The notes beneath the pieces are model-generated. The model ran no database searches. It was not told the origin of the DNA and worked only from the letters and a program-made list of their open reading frames with translations. A stretch of DNA of 64,000 bases, taken from assembly GCA_910890315.1 (NCBI GenBank), contig CAJVGD010000018.1:186001-250000 (forward strand). Reading direction: 5' to 3'. The stretch is from Serendipita indica DSM 11827. Its lineage: Eukaryota > Basidiomycota > Agaricomycetes > Sebacinales > Serendipitaceae. Below, piece by piece: positions 1 to 11,623 of this stretch. The translations under genes were made by a program, and so were the position numbers. Each line of letters starts with the position of its first letter. The stretch's first letter is position 1.

Positions 1-3000
1 ATTGTGGCACATTGGCAGCACCATTAGCCGCTCCAAATTGTGAAGAGAGGAGAGTTCTTTGCGTCCTCGGAGCCGGGGCTGGCGGAAGAACCGATGGTGT
101 GGTGGGGCCATTGGCCTGTTCCGGGTTGTTCGCTTGAAGCAATTGCGCTTGGAGGAGGAGTATTTTGCGCAGCGCGTGTGCTGGAAGATACTCTTTGACC
201 TGTTTTTCCAATGATAAGCTAACTCGATTAGTCGCTTGGCACTCACCAATCCGATAAGACAATCAGCATGAAAGCAGTGCTGACATGGAAAGACGTAGAA
301 TTGGCGAGTGAAAAGCGGAAAGTTGCAGCACGAGCACCGTTCCCCTGGCTCGAGCGTGACAAATCGACTCTTGAGGTTTGCAATATCCTTTTGGATGAGT
401 CCAGCGCTCTTCTCAGCTTCGTTCATGTCCGCGTCCAGCTTGTCAATATCTTTCTTGTATTCCTCCAGCGCGAGGCAAATCTCATCCTTGAAGTCGTCTA
501 TGACCACGAAATCGGGGAAGAACGGGAGAATGTCTTCAATCTTGAGGAGACTTGTGTCTTTAATGAACGCCATAGCACTGTATAATTGTCAGTGGCAATT
601 CCGCGGCAAACTAAACGTACGATTTAATGTCCTGCTTATCTTGGACAACATATTTGGCAATCTTGAGCCACAGTTTCTTTTTTAGTCGAATATCTTCTTC
701 CTCTGCTCGATCTGCATTCGCCTTGGCGAGTTCGAGATCGCCTACCTGTAGTGCTAAGTCTACGCTGTTCTCCCACAGGCCCATCTCAGCGTAAAGGCTG
801 ACGCAGGGACCAATACGGCCATTCATTCTGCATATTCGCAATGCATAGTCAAGGTCGTAATAAGGTTTGCCAGAGATGATATCCTTTGGAACGGTTGAAA
901 GGAAGCGTAGGAGAGGTCGATCGTCCGTTCCGAATGATGGCGACGCATAGAGAGTTATAAGAAGGTTATGGACAGTGGAGGAGACATTTTGTTGTTCGAA
1001 TATGATGTGATTGAGATAGCGAATGGCTTGATTTGGAATCACGGGATCCCGTGGTTGATGTTGGAGCTGCAGCAACGCAGGTATCAGTCGTGCGGCGTCC
1101 AACGTGGGTTGACGTATCCAAGCATCGACGGTGAGCTTTGGCGCTTGCCGGATTAGCACAGAGGCATAACGGTAGTAAAGATCCAAATCCTCTTGACTGC
1201 TAATGACGTTGATCGCCTTTTCCCACTCCTCCTCGAGAATCCAGTGGCTGACTACGCGCTGAAAGTCGCCGATTATAGTCGCATAGTACAAAAACACTTC
1301 TGTTCGACCATGACTAAGGATCAAGTCATATACCGTCTGGCGGTCTAAATTTTCCTAGTGGATCTTGAGCGCAGTCCTCTACCATAGTGAATAGACGCTT
1401 ACTCGATACGTCTCGAAGAAGGTTTTGAGGTCTTTATCGAGCATAGCTCGCTCGGCTTTGAGATCCTCCACGTCGTGAGCGGCGCTTTCAGATGCAATGA
1501 GGTCGTCCAGATCGTTATATTTGCCGAGATAAAACTCGACAAGCCAGGTTGCCAACATCATCCGCTGTGTCAAGTCGGTCTTTCGAGTCCGACTAAGGCG
1601 AGCCACAAGGTAGTATTGGAGAGCATCCCGATCTCCAGAATCGACGAGTGCGAGTGCCACCTGTTCGAAACTCCGCGAGGTTTGCGCAAAGCGCTCGGCG
1701 GCTTTTGCATATTGTTTCTGAGAGAGATATGCATCTCCCTGTGCTGCTATAACAGTATCACGCTGGTGAGGAGTCTTGAAGGAATCAGAGCAGGCAACAC
1801 GAGACTAAAAGAACATACTCTTGCGTACTTGAGTGCAGCGTCGAATTCACCCCGTCTCATGTATACTTGCCAGACATCCCTTGTTTCATTCTTGGTGGTG
1901 AGTTCGAAGAGAGATGAATCCGTGTAGACCCAGTACGTCTCGCTGACTGGATCTGACGCCAGACCGAGCATTCTCTCGGAAGGTTTCTAGAGGTAAACTC
2001 AGCCTAGATTGCGGAGAGGTACTGGTACGAACCAAAGGAATGATCTCTTCGTAATCTGCCTTTGAGTCGAGCGTGCTGACGGACGAAATCCTCTCGTTGA
2101 ACAAGGAAAGAAAGTGAAACTCAGTGAGGGATATAGAGACAGGTACTTCGGGGAGTGCGGTAGAAGGCGGAGAGAGTGGACTAGACAGAAGTGGTACAGG
2201 GGATGTAGCATTGAACGGAGGTGGATATGGAAGTAGTTGGGCTGAGTCGATGAGTGCGTCGGAGGAAGTCGAAGAGCCATAGTTGACCAGTCCGTAATAG
2301 ATACCCTGCCCTGTCAGCCATGCAACAGATGTTATCAATGTCCTATCGGCAGAGTATCGCGCATGCAGCTCGGAGTGGGTAGACCCGGGAAGTTCTAAGA
2401 ATTCTATTTCCGGCATTAATGCATACTCATTACGATAAAAGAGCAGCGTACTCAGCTCTGTTCCTTTGTAAGACGAGAACAGTTGCGAAAACATTCGTGC
2501 TCCGTCTTCGGAACGCTTGTCCGTAGGACTGCCGACAAACTGATAGATACGTGTGGCCGTGGTAACTACGACCAGCCCTCTCTTCTGTTCGTTTGGAGGG
2601 AACCACTGGAAACATAGGCCAGTGATGGGTGTCCGTTCTGGCAATGTGAATACTGCAGTCACATTCCTGTCGTGCGGCCTGAAAATCTCTTCTTTGCTGT
2701 CAAGCATTCCCTCATAGATGATACCGTTCCGGCCTCCAATGAGCATCTCCCGTGTAGTTGTAGCTGTCCGTGCTACATTTGAGAGCAAGTACGATGTATT
2801 CCATGCTACAGTCTCAATGACCATTTTGAAGGACTTGATTGGTCGTGGAAGGAACTCTTTCCACTGAGAGCATAGATACCAATTCTCGCCTTGAGTAGTC
2901 GCAATCAAGAGATGCCGGCCAGAGGGATCGAGGAATAGCTTATAGACCGACGCTTTAAGAGGAATTTTGACAATCTTCTCCGGATTTTTGAGATTGATAT

Positions 3001-3409
3001 GAATAAGCATGTCGTTCGAACAACCCATGTAGAGCATGTCGGAAGCCACGGCAAAGGCGACTAAAGAGCCAGGTATATCGACCTGAACGCGTCCAAGAAC
3101 AAAGAGCGGATCATTATCCACCGCTGATGCCGCATTAGCAGAGAAATAACCTGTTTCGAGCTGAAGATTCGCGTGGTATTCCACGTCAGCATTGGCCAGA
3201 AAATCACCCCTTTTTCGTGACATACCGAGGTTAGGATGGTTTCTGGTTCCTCTTGGAACGCCATGGATGGATCATCTGGCTCGAATCCCTGAGTTTCAAG
3301 TTGCGGGACCGTCTTTCGCGCAACTTCTGGCGTTCCGGCATGCTCGACAACTGTAAACGCGTCAAATAGTGATATTTAAGGACATTTCACGCGCACATTC
3401 GTCAAACAT
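1..3409 (-). CDS. VPS18: Vps18/Pep3, HOPS/CORVET core subunit (3' end outside window)
   Basis: Subunit of the HOPS and CORVET tethering complexes that drive endosome-vacuole fusion. The N-terminal half is the Pep3/Vps18 beta-propeller (for example DPSGRHLLIATTQGENWYL, then MLIGGRNGIIYE and AVFTLPERTPITG). The middle is the clathrin-heavy-chain-like helical repeat (YYATIIGDFQRVVSHWILE). The C-terminus carries the RING-like zinc finger (CSCCNFPL, then FPCQHCFHADCL), followed by VKEYLPAHALRKILLLQAQ. The gene leaves the window at base 1. Introns are short; clear ones lie at 3151-3225, about 1988-2035 and about 200-248. The start is inferred: a 13-nt first exon beginning MFDE at 3409 spliced over 3351-3396. 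The fallback is the ATG at 3264, which shortens the protein by about 40 residues. Family assignment is firm; the first exon is uncertain. Confidence 0.9.
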
Positions 3410-3483
3410 TATTGCGCCTGGTGATGAACGGGTCCAAGTCGATCTTGAACTCTGCCACTGCTACCGCAAGGACAAGCGGTTCA
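3410..3483. promoter_or_regulatory. Divergent promoter between VPS18 and TRS85
   Basis: About 74 bp separate the preferred start codons of the two divergently transcribed trafficking genes. If the in-frame ATG at 3424 is used for TRS85 the gap falls to 14 bp. No TATA box stands out. The role as a shared promoter is inferred from layout only. Confidence 0.45.
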
Positions 3484-6400
3484 ATGCCGCCAACGCTGCC
3501 ATCTTCTCTATCTCCTCATGTTACAACCATCATATCAGCAGACCTTGTACATCTCTTAACGACTTCGTCTTTGCCGCCTTTGCATCATATTTTGCAATCA
3601 TACTCGCCTCTGCGACAAGGTGATGCGTTCAAACCTGCCAATGATCGTCTCTCAACGCACTTGATAACTAGTTTCGACGCTCACGACGGCCCTCACACCT
3701 GTGCAGCACACAGCGTTCCACCTCCGATTCACCAACCTCGAGGAAGTAGAGCTAGCTTGCAAAGAAGATGAAGAGACACGTGCGAGTCGCTTTATCGATT
3801 GGCTTGGAACACGGATAGCCCGCCGTGCGCCGAAATGGGTGGACGAAGTGAGCCAACGACCACCAGAAACTTCACATACGCGTATGCCATGGTGGGACGA
3901 TCTCAAGAAATGTGTTGAAGGAGACTGGATACCGTCGAGATCCGAAGGATGGAACCATCCTGTTGCAGGTTGGTCGTACTGACAAACGAATATCGCAGAT
4001 ACTGACGGCTAGCTAGTGATCTACGCGGTATCTACCATGGCACCGAATCCTCTTCAGGCAGTCTCGCTTCTTTACTCGCGTCCATTAGACCTTCCACCCT
4101 GGGTGGAGTCTTCGATCCTACGGTATATTCTCATCATTCATCCCAAGAATTCTCCTCTCAATAATGACGAGTAAGTGAAGAGGCCCTGTCGCTGTCATCT
4201 CTGAGAAATATACAGATGTACCGCTCTATACAACGCAGTTAAAAAGCAGTATGGCCTGCACGTTCATGTGCTGAACCTCGTTCTTGAGCCCGGTCCAAAG
4301 CCGATACCAATTATATCCCTTCCTCCACAACTGCCTCTTCCGGAATCCGTCCGACAGCCCTATACCGTCCCAGATACTAGCGAGCTTTTGATGTCCGACA
4401 GTGATGCCCAAGCCACTGGGAAGTTTGTCCGAGAGTTCCTCACCCAAAGCTTGATCCCGTGGATGGAAAAGAACGTCATGGAGTGGAATGAAGCGGTGCG
4501 TAAAGCTTTACAGAGGAGACATCCCAATCTCATTCCATCAGTTCAACAGCAAGGGCTTACCTTCGCGACTCTTCACTTCAACAAGGAGACTCTTTGGATC
4601 CTCTACAGTGACTCCTTCTACGCCAACGACCGGAAAGTCGTTCAGTCCGACATCCCCAGCCACAGCGTCAATCAGCTCTCCGTCACCACCCCAACATCGT
4701 CGCCTGGCGGAGTTTGCAACGTTCCTCGGTGACTTCAAACTAGCAGTAACAGTGTTCGAAAGCTTACGTAGAGACGGAAAAGGAGGAACCGTGAGTAACT
4801 CGGCACCCTCATAGAGAGGGAATATTGAATCTCTGAAAGGCAGTTCTTCCGTTGATGTTGGCCCCCGGACCGATACTCGTCTCACATGCGGCACAGGCTC
4901 TGGCTCCAGTATCCATACACGAGCCGTCGGCGACGGCACTTTTAAACGCCCTCGTATGTGCGGTTCGCTGGGAAACCGGAATCCAGGACTTTCTCCAGAT
5001 CGGAGGCGAGCGATGGCTCGCTTGGGCAGCGTCTACGGTACGCTGCTTGCTGCCTTTATACTCGCCCTGACAGTGCATAGGCAGACGAAGCACCTACAGC
5101 GCTTTTGTTAGGACATGCCGCGCACTTGAGCAAGCTAAAGGGAAGCAAACGAAGAGCCGCCCTATGGTATGTCATGTCGGCGCATCGTTTAGAGAAAGTT
5201 GGCATCGTAAGTGCACTCTCCGAGTCTCCTACCGCTGTTGACGATAGAATAGAAATCGCTCACCGCGCATTTCCTACGAGAAGCTCGAGCTCTCTACGAA
5301 TCTCCTCCTGAAAAGCTTCTTTCCCCGGCGTACGCGGAGGCTGAGCAGTGGCCTAAAGATAATAAAACTTTCTCTACTGGCACGCTTCCCCTAGTTCTTG
5401 CAAACATCGAGCATTCTCTTGGTCGGTGGGTTATCCGGGCTTGGTCGCACATACCCTGACAGTGCAAATGCATTATTCAGGCAGGATACACTACAGTAGT
5501 GGTGATACAGAAGCGGCTGTGCGGCTTTTCCTTGGGCTCCTGCGCTACTCCATCCAGGTGGACGCCACAGACATGGACTCTGTAATCATCGATGATTTCA
5601 AACAGGCGCTGGAAGTGCGTGTTCTTGTCTTTGTGCCCAAAATCGTACTGATAGAGCTGACTTTCAGCATTTAGAGTCGACCCACACAGCAGTGGAGCTA
5701 CCAAAAGATCTAACTCTTCCCATCCGCTTCTGTGTGGCATCGGAGTCCACCGTCAGGCTCAACGACCAGAACGAAGCTCCTCACTCGAAAGATCAAGATA
5801 TTTGGACTCAACTCGAGACCAACTGGACAGCGTCCCAGCTCAGAAAGATAAAGCTTGAGCATCCACAGGCAGAAGTTAATCGTGAGTACTCGCCGTCTCA
5901 GAGGTGTTACTGGATTGACAGAATTTAGGCCAGTTCTGGCTGGATTTGGAACTGGAAAACCCGCTTGAGACTGCCGTATTACTCAAGCGTTTCATGCTCG
6001 GGACCAAGGTGTCCGTAGCTGGAACAGAACGTGGAGGAGATGAGGTCGCGACTTGTCAACTGATAGACGAAGTTTACCTCTACCCTCGGGAGAAGAGGAT
6101 GGTATGCACCTCTGCACTCCCCAGCTATCTCTGACCTTGTCCAAAGGTACCAATTTGCATTACGCCTCATGTGGCTGGGACCCTGCTTCTCTTCGAAGCC
6201 CGATATTACTTCCTATCTAGTCTCCCTGTCGTCGAGCCGATAGCTGTCAAGGGCAAGAGACTTAATGACACACTTGCCCAACGCCAAGAGGTCACATATG
6301 CCCCATCTCAACCGATTAAAGTTCCTGTGCGTAGTGGTGGTTGCATTGTGGCAGTGGAGCTAGTCAACGAAGAGGATGAGGAGGAAGATGACCTGGTCTG

Positions 6401-8273
6401 TGTGCAAGGCGAAATCTGCCAGTCGACTATGCGGATCACGAATCGGGGGGTGGAGGAGGTGCGCGAAATTTGGATGACGACAGGAGATTCGGTCTTTATT
6501 TGGCTGGATACGACTCGTAGCGAGAGTAAGCTCGATCCTAGTTTCTCGAGCTGGACTCACCGGGCATCAGAAGCCACCTTCGACTCATCATCTGGCGCGG
6601 CTCAAGAAGCTTTTACGTTTTCAAACCACGGGGATGACTCGACCTCATTCCTTCTTCCTCTGGAACAGCTTTCTGGCAACAATGTGCTAAGTCCAGGTCA
6701 CTTTGTGGACGTCCCCATCCTACTGTATGCACCAGAAGTCACAGATAAAGGCCTTAATGTTCTTTTTACCTATTCCAGCGTTCGTATCATCTTTACTGGC
6801 CGCCTCCTGCTAACAGATGACAGGGAGATCAATCATTCTATTACACCCAATTTGCTCGCCCTTTTCAGGCAGTCCCGGCATTCGATATAACAGCTACCGT
6901 TCAGACGTCTCCTACAACCCCTATCCTTATATACTACGGGTTGAGGTCAGTGTCACTTTATTTTTTGCTATCAACCTTACGTCATATAGGTAGAAAATGT
7001 ATCTGAAGATCTCGAGTTAGAAGTAATGCAAATCAGTGGACTCAGTATGTTCTGGGAACTCTCGTCATCTATACCGTTCACGTATGTGTCGTTGCAAGGT
7101 TGCCGCTAGGTCTCACTTCTTGTAGATCTGCGTCACTTCTTCCCTACCAAATACTCAAGAGCTCCTTTGGGATCCAGTACAAACCCGACATGAAGCCAAA
7201 TGAAATCCAGTCGCTCATGGTGGCGAAGCTTGCCGAGTTTTTGACCGCCAAATCACCTCCCAAGCGAGATTATCCAGAGGCATTGTTACATCTCAGTCAC
7301 CTTGCCATGGTGGGTCTCCTGCTCGAGCCTTCATACCTTACTATAATGGTTTTAGAACTCTTTCTCTCTCTGCTCTCCATCCCTAAAGCACTTTATCTTG
7401 TCTACGAGGAGAAAAAATCACATCCAAGCGCTCACCGAGGCTTTCCCAATTGTCCCTCGGCGGGTACTACAGAACCTTTTCCCCCTTTACGGCCCAAACA
7501 CGCTCGACCTGGTACTATTATGGAAATCGCCCACTTCTTCGCGCTATGGCATTCTTCTCAAATCCAATATCCAAGTCGGAGTAGGCCATGGTTTGCTCGA
7601 ACCGGTCCTCGAGCGCGTTGCGCAGAGCAAAGGAAAGAGTATGTACGCAGAAACGATGAGGGAGAACGAACTCCTTTTGCAACACTTTAGAGAATGCGAA
7701 TGGAATCGCGAGACGGATCCGCTGGTTGTAGTTGCTCGCCCTTTCAAAGCAGTGGTAGAGCACGATTTCGCTACAGGGTAAAGTTGGATTATTTCTTCTC
7801 ACGCCCTCGCTAAGCGTACACAGGCCTTGCCTCATCCCAATCGAGCTTTCTCTCCACAATTATTCGCCAACCCATCCGTTGAGATATACACTTCGCCTTT
7901 CCGGCGTACGAATCACCCCACATAATCGGTATGTAGACCTTCGATATCGAGTTCATTTCACTGACGGCACCCCTTGATTAGACATTCGTTCATCGCGACA
8001 TACTCTGGACAACTCACACATCATGGGCAACTAGGTCCGCAGGAGAACGCCACAGCACGTGCTCAGCTACGTGCACCATCTTCTGGCTCGTTTTCCATCG
8101 ATGGGTGGCAAGTCGAGGTCGAGGTTGGCGAACCGATAGCGCCGAGCGATGAGAATGAAGCGAAGGTAGAGTGGAAATCACTCGCTCGATACGCGCAACA
8201 CCCTTCGGGCGCGGAGAGCACTGTTCTTGTGCGGAATACCGTTCGACTTCAAGCGGAAGGTGACAGTAGATAA
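3484..8273 (+). CDS. TRS85: Trs85/TRAPPC8, TRAPPIII complex subunit
   Basis: Subunit that defines the TRAPPIII complex, an exchange factor for Ypt1/Rab1 in autophagy and endosome-Golgi traffic. The N-terminal TRAPPC8 signature is clear: VSTMAPNPLQAVSLLYSRP, the cytidylyl-like LHVHVLNLVLEP stretch, and the hallmark FVREFLTQSLIPWMEKNV. Mid-protein helical repeats (LGHAAHLSKLKGSKRRAAL, RIHYSSGDTEAAVRLFL) and C-terminal Ig-like beta-sandwich segments follow. The reading frame is cut by about a dozen introns near 50 nt (for example 3620-3671 joins LRQ to VSTLTTALTP). I prefer the ATG at 3484 (MPPTLPSSLSPHV) because homologues I recall begin near that motif; the ATG at 3424 is in frame and would add 20 residues. 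It sits head-to-head with VPS18. Confidence 0.88.
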
Positions 8274-8300
8274 ATATGCAACACCGAAGGAGTGAGATGA

Positions 8301-8345
8301 GATGTATTCTTGGAAGAAGTTACATGTTGTTTATCGAGATTGTTC
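8301..8345. repeat. Direct repeat, copy 1
   Basis: About 43 bases beginning GATGTATTCTTGGAAGAAG match copy 2 at 9053-9098 with only a handful of substitutions by eye. This copy lies just past the TRS85 stop codon; the two copies flank the kinase-tail relic. Confidence 0.7.
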
Positions 8346-8382
8346 GCATTGTAATCAAGCGAATTGCATCCTCGGAGAGGAG

Positions 8383-8724
8383 TCAATACTTGGTGAGATT
8401 CTGGTCGACATATGTAAATACGGGTATATTCCTGTCAAGGTCTTCCTCCGTTTCTTCAGGAAACGTCAAGTCGAGATGCTGTCCGCCGTTGGGAAAATCC
8501 CACCACTCGAAGTCGCACGCAGAGTAGCTACTTGTAGGAGGTTGTTCTCTTCCATCGTCATCGCCGAAGTCCCCGTTTTCTTCAAAGTTGATTTCTGGTT
8601 CCGCCGTGAGCGCATCCGGCCATTTAGACACTTTGCATGGTCTCCAGTCCAATGAGTCGGTGCATGGCTCAAGCGAGAAATCGAGATCCTCCGCTACTTC
8701 GACAGTTGCGTCGGTCGCCTTCAT
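8383..8724 (-). pseudogene. Isolated C-terminal tail of a CK1-like kinase (relic or orphan exon)
   Basis: A 114-residue frame without any kinase domain. It closely matches the last about 95 residues of the CK1-like kinase at 32252-33521: both share the pattern DW-x-PC-x-V-x-KWP, then EPE, F-x-EN-x-DF, a DDG acidic run, SY, DFEWWD, LTFP and TYVD. I estimate roughly half the residues are identical. A splice acceptor (CCCCCCTAG) precedes the frame near 8738 and a possible donor lies near 8780, but the preceding frame soon meets a stop, so no kinase body can be joined on. It is either a decayed duplicate of a kinase gene or a small protein made only of this module. It lies between two direct repeats, which suggests duplication. 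No function is assigned. Confidence 0.6.
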
Positions 8725-8764
8725 CACGGTACTCTAGGGGGGCAAATCAGTAATACCAAAATAG

Positions 8765-9240
8765 AACTACACCGAAAACGTACATAATCTCCGTGCCCAA
8801 GAAATCACTCCGTATATGGGAGAAGAGTGCACTTCATGACTTCGGATAGAGAAGCCAGCTCCAAGTCAAGGCAGCGACACTGTCAAAGGCAATTTCCCTG
8901 TGGTTGGCTTGGGCGTATAAACTAAAGCACAAAAATCGGTTTCTAAGGCTCCCGGTAGGGTGCAGAAAACCCTATTCTGTAATGAGCGTCGTTTGGGCTT
9001 GAGCGTAGCAAAACATGTCGATTTTCACAGAAGAGTGTGATGTACCACAGATGATGTATTCTTGAATGAAGCTACATGCTGTTTATCAGATTTGATTGTA
9101 TTACAGCTGGGTGATCTACGGTGAGTGAGAGTGTGGCTGAGCCGCTATGTATTTGTTGGTTGAATCCCCTGGAATTGTGGTCGGCCATCTAGTGGTGAGA
9201 AGATGAAAAATTGGGAGAAAATAGATCAATGAGGGGTGTG
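8765..9240. other. Intergenic stretch with no supported gene
   Basis: It contains only short frames and the second copy of a direct repeat. I see nothing else in it. Confidence 0.6.
9053..9098. repeat. Direct repeat, copy 2
   Basis: GATGTATTCTTGAATGAAG and the following bases match copy 1 at 8301-8345 in the same orientation, about 750 bp apart. Confidence 0.7.
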
Positions 9241-9252
9241 GAACGAAAAAAA

Positions 9253-9298
9253 GGCCCAGGTATTACCAAGCAAGGAATGCTGTCAAGAAACCTGGGCC
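9253..9298. repeat. Nine-base perfect inverted repeat around a stop codon
   Basis: GGCCCAGGT at 9253-9261 and ACCTGGGCC at 9290-9298 form a perfect 9-bp stem with a 28-base loop. The stop codon of the candidate frame ending at 9263 lies in the loop, next to the stem. It may be an RNA hairpin at a 3' end; this is inference. Confidence 0.45.
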
Positions 9299-9563
9299 AA
9301 GTAGAGCCAGAGCAGACATCGAATGTCGAAGGCCGGCTCGGCTTGTGGAGGAGAAATTGGCAGTAGCGTCGAGGTGCCGGATGGGAAAGATGAGCTGGGC
9401 CCTGTACGCGGCCTGCGCGTCATAGTACACGCCCAGCACATTCCCTGTATGATCGCTTGTATTGCTGTTCCCATTTCCTCCGCTAGTACTGCCTCCGCCG
9501 TTGGGTGTGGGAGCCGGACCGATGGTTTCTGCCGTAGATTGGCCGGAAATGGGTCTAGAGGGC
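9263..9563 (-). CDS. Possible last exon of a second GPI-anchored protein
   Basis: A frame that opens after a good acceptor (CTCTTTCAG) reads PSRPISGQSTAETIG, a Gly/Ser/Asn/Thr-rich linker, and ends in SMSALALLGPGFLTAFLAW. That is a short hydrophobic tail after small residues, as in GPI-attachment signals. The upstream coding part was not found between 9564 and the gene ending at 9878, so this may be a relic, an alternative 3' exon of the neighbouring GPI gene, or chance. An overlapping longer frame (9283-9900) has no recognisable protein character. Confidence 0.3.
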
Positions 9564-9877
9564 CTGAAAGAGATAGAATTCGTGTCAGATTCTTCATTTC
9601 ATATTCGCTTAGAATCTCGTAGAGCAGAACGAATCCGATTGATTGATGATTGGGACGGAGTAAATTCTCGGTTTGTTGTGAGTAAATAAGGATATGGTAT
9701 GTGGGTGGTATATAGAAAGCATGCGCATTGTGCTGCGAGAGCGTGTATGGGTGTGAACGAACACGGAGAATCCGTCGGCGCGAATGGTCAGAGGACGTCC
9801 CTGGCGGGAGCGGCAACTGTCCACATGAAACAATGTTACGAGGGCACACGGAGGTAAGGAGAGAGTGGGCGTTTTGT

Positions 9878-10672
9878 CTACGCGAGGAGGGACAAGGCAC
9901 CAGAAACGACGAGGCTAGCGAGGACGTACATGAACGTGGTCGAGGGCGACGATCCTGATGTCGTGTTCAGCGCGAGTCCTCCAGTGAACGGGTTCTGCGC
10001 AGGTACAGAATCGTTCTGAGGGCGAGTTTGCACTGGGTTTGAGATGGTGCTGTTGCATTCACCGCTCGGACCGGACGGATTCAAGATTCGGATGGGAATT
10101 GGGGTAATACCGAAATACATCTGAAGACCATGTTCAGTATTCGCAAGGAAACCGGCATGAGACTTGCCGTATCGTTCATTCTCGACACCTCGTAGTAAGT
10201 GTACTAGACGGCCATCAGACAAGTATCAAGCAAAGGGACTAGTACGCACGTCGTAGTTCCCGGCAGGCAGGCAGTTTGGAATCACGTAGCTCAAGTGCTT
10301 GACCGTTGAACCCGGTTCACCAGCGAGGAATGCGCCGTCTGTACCATCGATAATCGTCACATTGTGATCGTTGGACACAAGGTAAAGAGATAGCGAGATA
10401 AACCCAGAGGGTAGCCTCGAATTGGGTCCCCAAGATCCTTGAGGAAGACGTCCGTTTCCAGAGACGTCGACGCTGACGCCAATTGTACCTCCGACTGTGA
10501 ATTCGCTGACAATCTTGATGAGTACTATGACGAAACCAGTTGCATTGTATTACCTGTTTGGAGCAGGAGCATTGCTGATCGCCAGTCCGCGGGTGAAGTA
10601 TTGCCCACCAACAAGTTGGGCGTGGACTGTTGACAAGAGAGCGAGTGCCAATGGGAGTAGAACGAACGACAT
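9878..10672 (-). CDS. Secreted GPI-anchored protein, Kre9-like Ig-fold type
   Basis: An extracellular, probably cell-wall or plasma-membrane protein of a kind common in agaricomycetes and distantly like the Kre9/Knh1 fold; function unknown. The start at 10672 gives a classical signal peptide (MSFVLLPLALALLSTVHA) followed by QLVGGQYFTRG. The body has GTIGVSVDVSGNGRLPQGSW, FISLSLYLVSNDHNVTI and GEPGSTVKHLSYVIPNCLPA. A Pro/Asn-rich stalk (NPVQTRPQNDSVPAQNPF) comes after, then a C-terminal hydrophobic GPI signal (TTFMYVLASLVVSGALSLLA). Two introns are evident, near 10512-10555 and 10200-10250. The longer in-frame upstream extension to 10759 would bury the signal peptide and is not preferred. Confidence 0.75.
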
Positions 10673-11623
10673 TTTGCTGCGTAGAGAGCGGAAAGGAGAA
10701 GGAACGAATGAAAACAAAAAGGACAGACGAGGAGGGGAACCAACTTGGACTAGGACCACAGCAAGCAGTTTCAGCGAGGAACCGCCTGCAGCTCACGCTT
10801 GCGTGTGAAAATAAGTAGAAAGCGTGTTGCAAGCATAGAAAGAGCTGTTAATTTTGTTGCAAGCTGCCCCAGCTGTTATCGGCGTTGGTTGCCATGTCAA
10901 GCCCTCCATCGCCGACAGCTCTCGAAACGTGGTGTTGGCATATTGATCATGTCCACGCGACTTTGGCGATGATCCAAGCCTGTGGTTTATCTCTATCGTC
11001 AATAATCGCAGTGCCATTCGCCATGGATGTTCAGTCGCTTCACAATGAGGAAGCAAGCTTCGGTTAGCTAGAAAAGAAGAACTTGACTGGGTCCTATGGC
11101 CCTTGATGGTAGATGTGCCAAAGTTCGAAAGAGCAGACCTCAAACGGACTTCATGAGCGACTAATTGCTAATATGAAACTGATTTGGCCGGAGAGGGGCA
11201 TTCAGTAACTTGGGCATCACTCCGCTTGCTTGGATTAGGGTGCATACGTATGTACTCGGAAATCTCGCAAATAGCGTCAAATTTTCGATTGAATATGCTG
11301 CAGAGCAACGTCTTGAAGGCTTATAAGATAGGGACTGGCAAATTTGTCGCGTTGAAGACATCAGGTGCATCTCTTCAAGTGAAAAGAGGGCTTCTTCAGT
11401 ACCAATCGCGAATCCTTCAGCTTTTACAAGACTATCTCACTATTATGCCGGTAACGTTAAAAGTAGTCGTTCACTTATAGCGAGGAACCAAGCGTCTGAA
11501 CCTTTGGTAGATGAATCAACCTCGAAATGTCAATAAGCCAACTTTTAATGTACATGAACGAGTAAGGGCCAATAGAAATGATCTATTGATACCGGTGCTT
11601 TCGTTGTAGTGTCGTAACGCTAT
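10673..11623. other. Intergenic stretch with no supported gene
   Basis: Only short frames without protein-like composition or usable splice patterns. It lies upstream of the GPI-protein gene and downstream of the MARVEL-like gene, so it should hold the former's promoter and the latter's 3' end. Confidence 0.6.

Noticed and set aside
9283-9900. 205-codon minus frame
   Set aside because: Overlaps the real 3' end of the GPI-protein gene in another frame and has no protein character; a different frame with a GPI-like tail is listed as a low-confidence feature.
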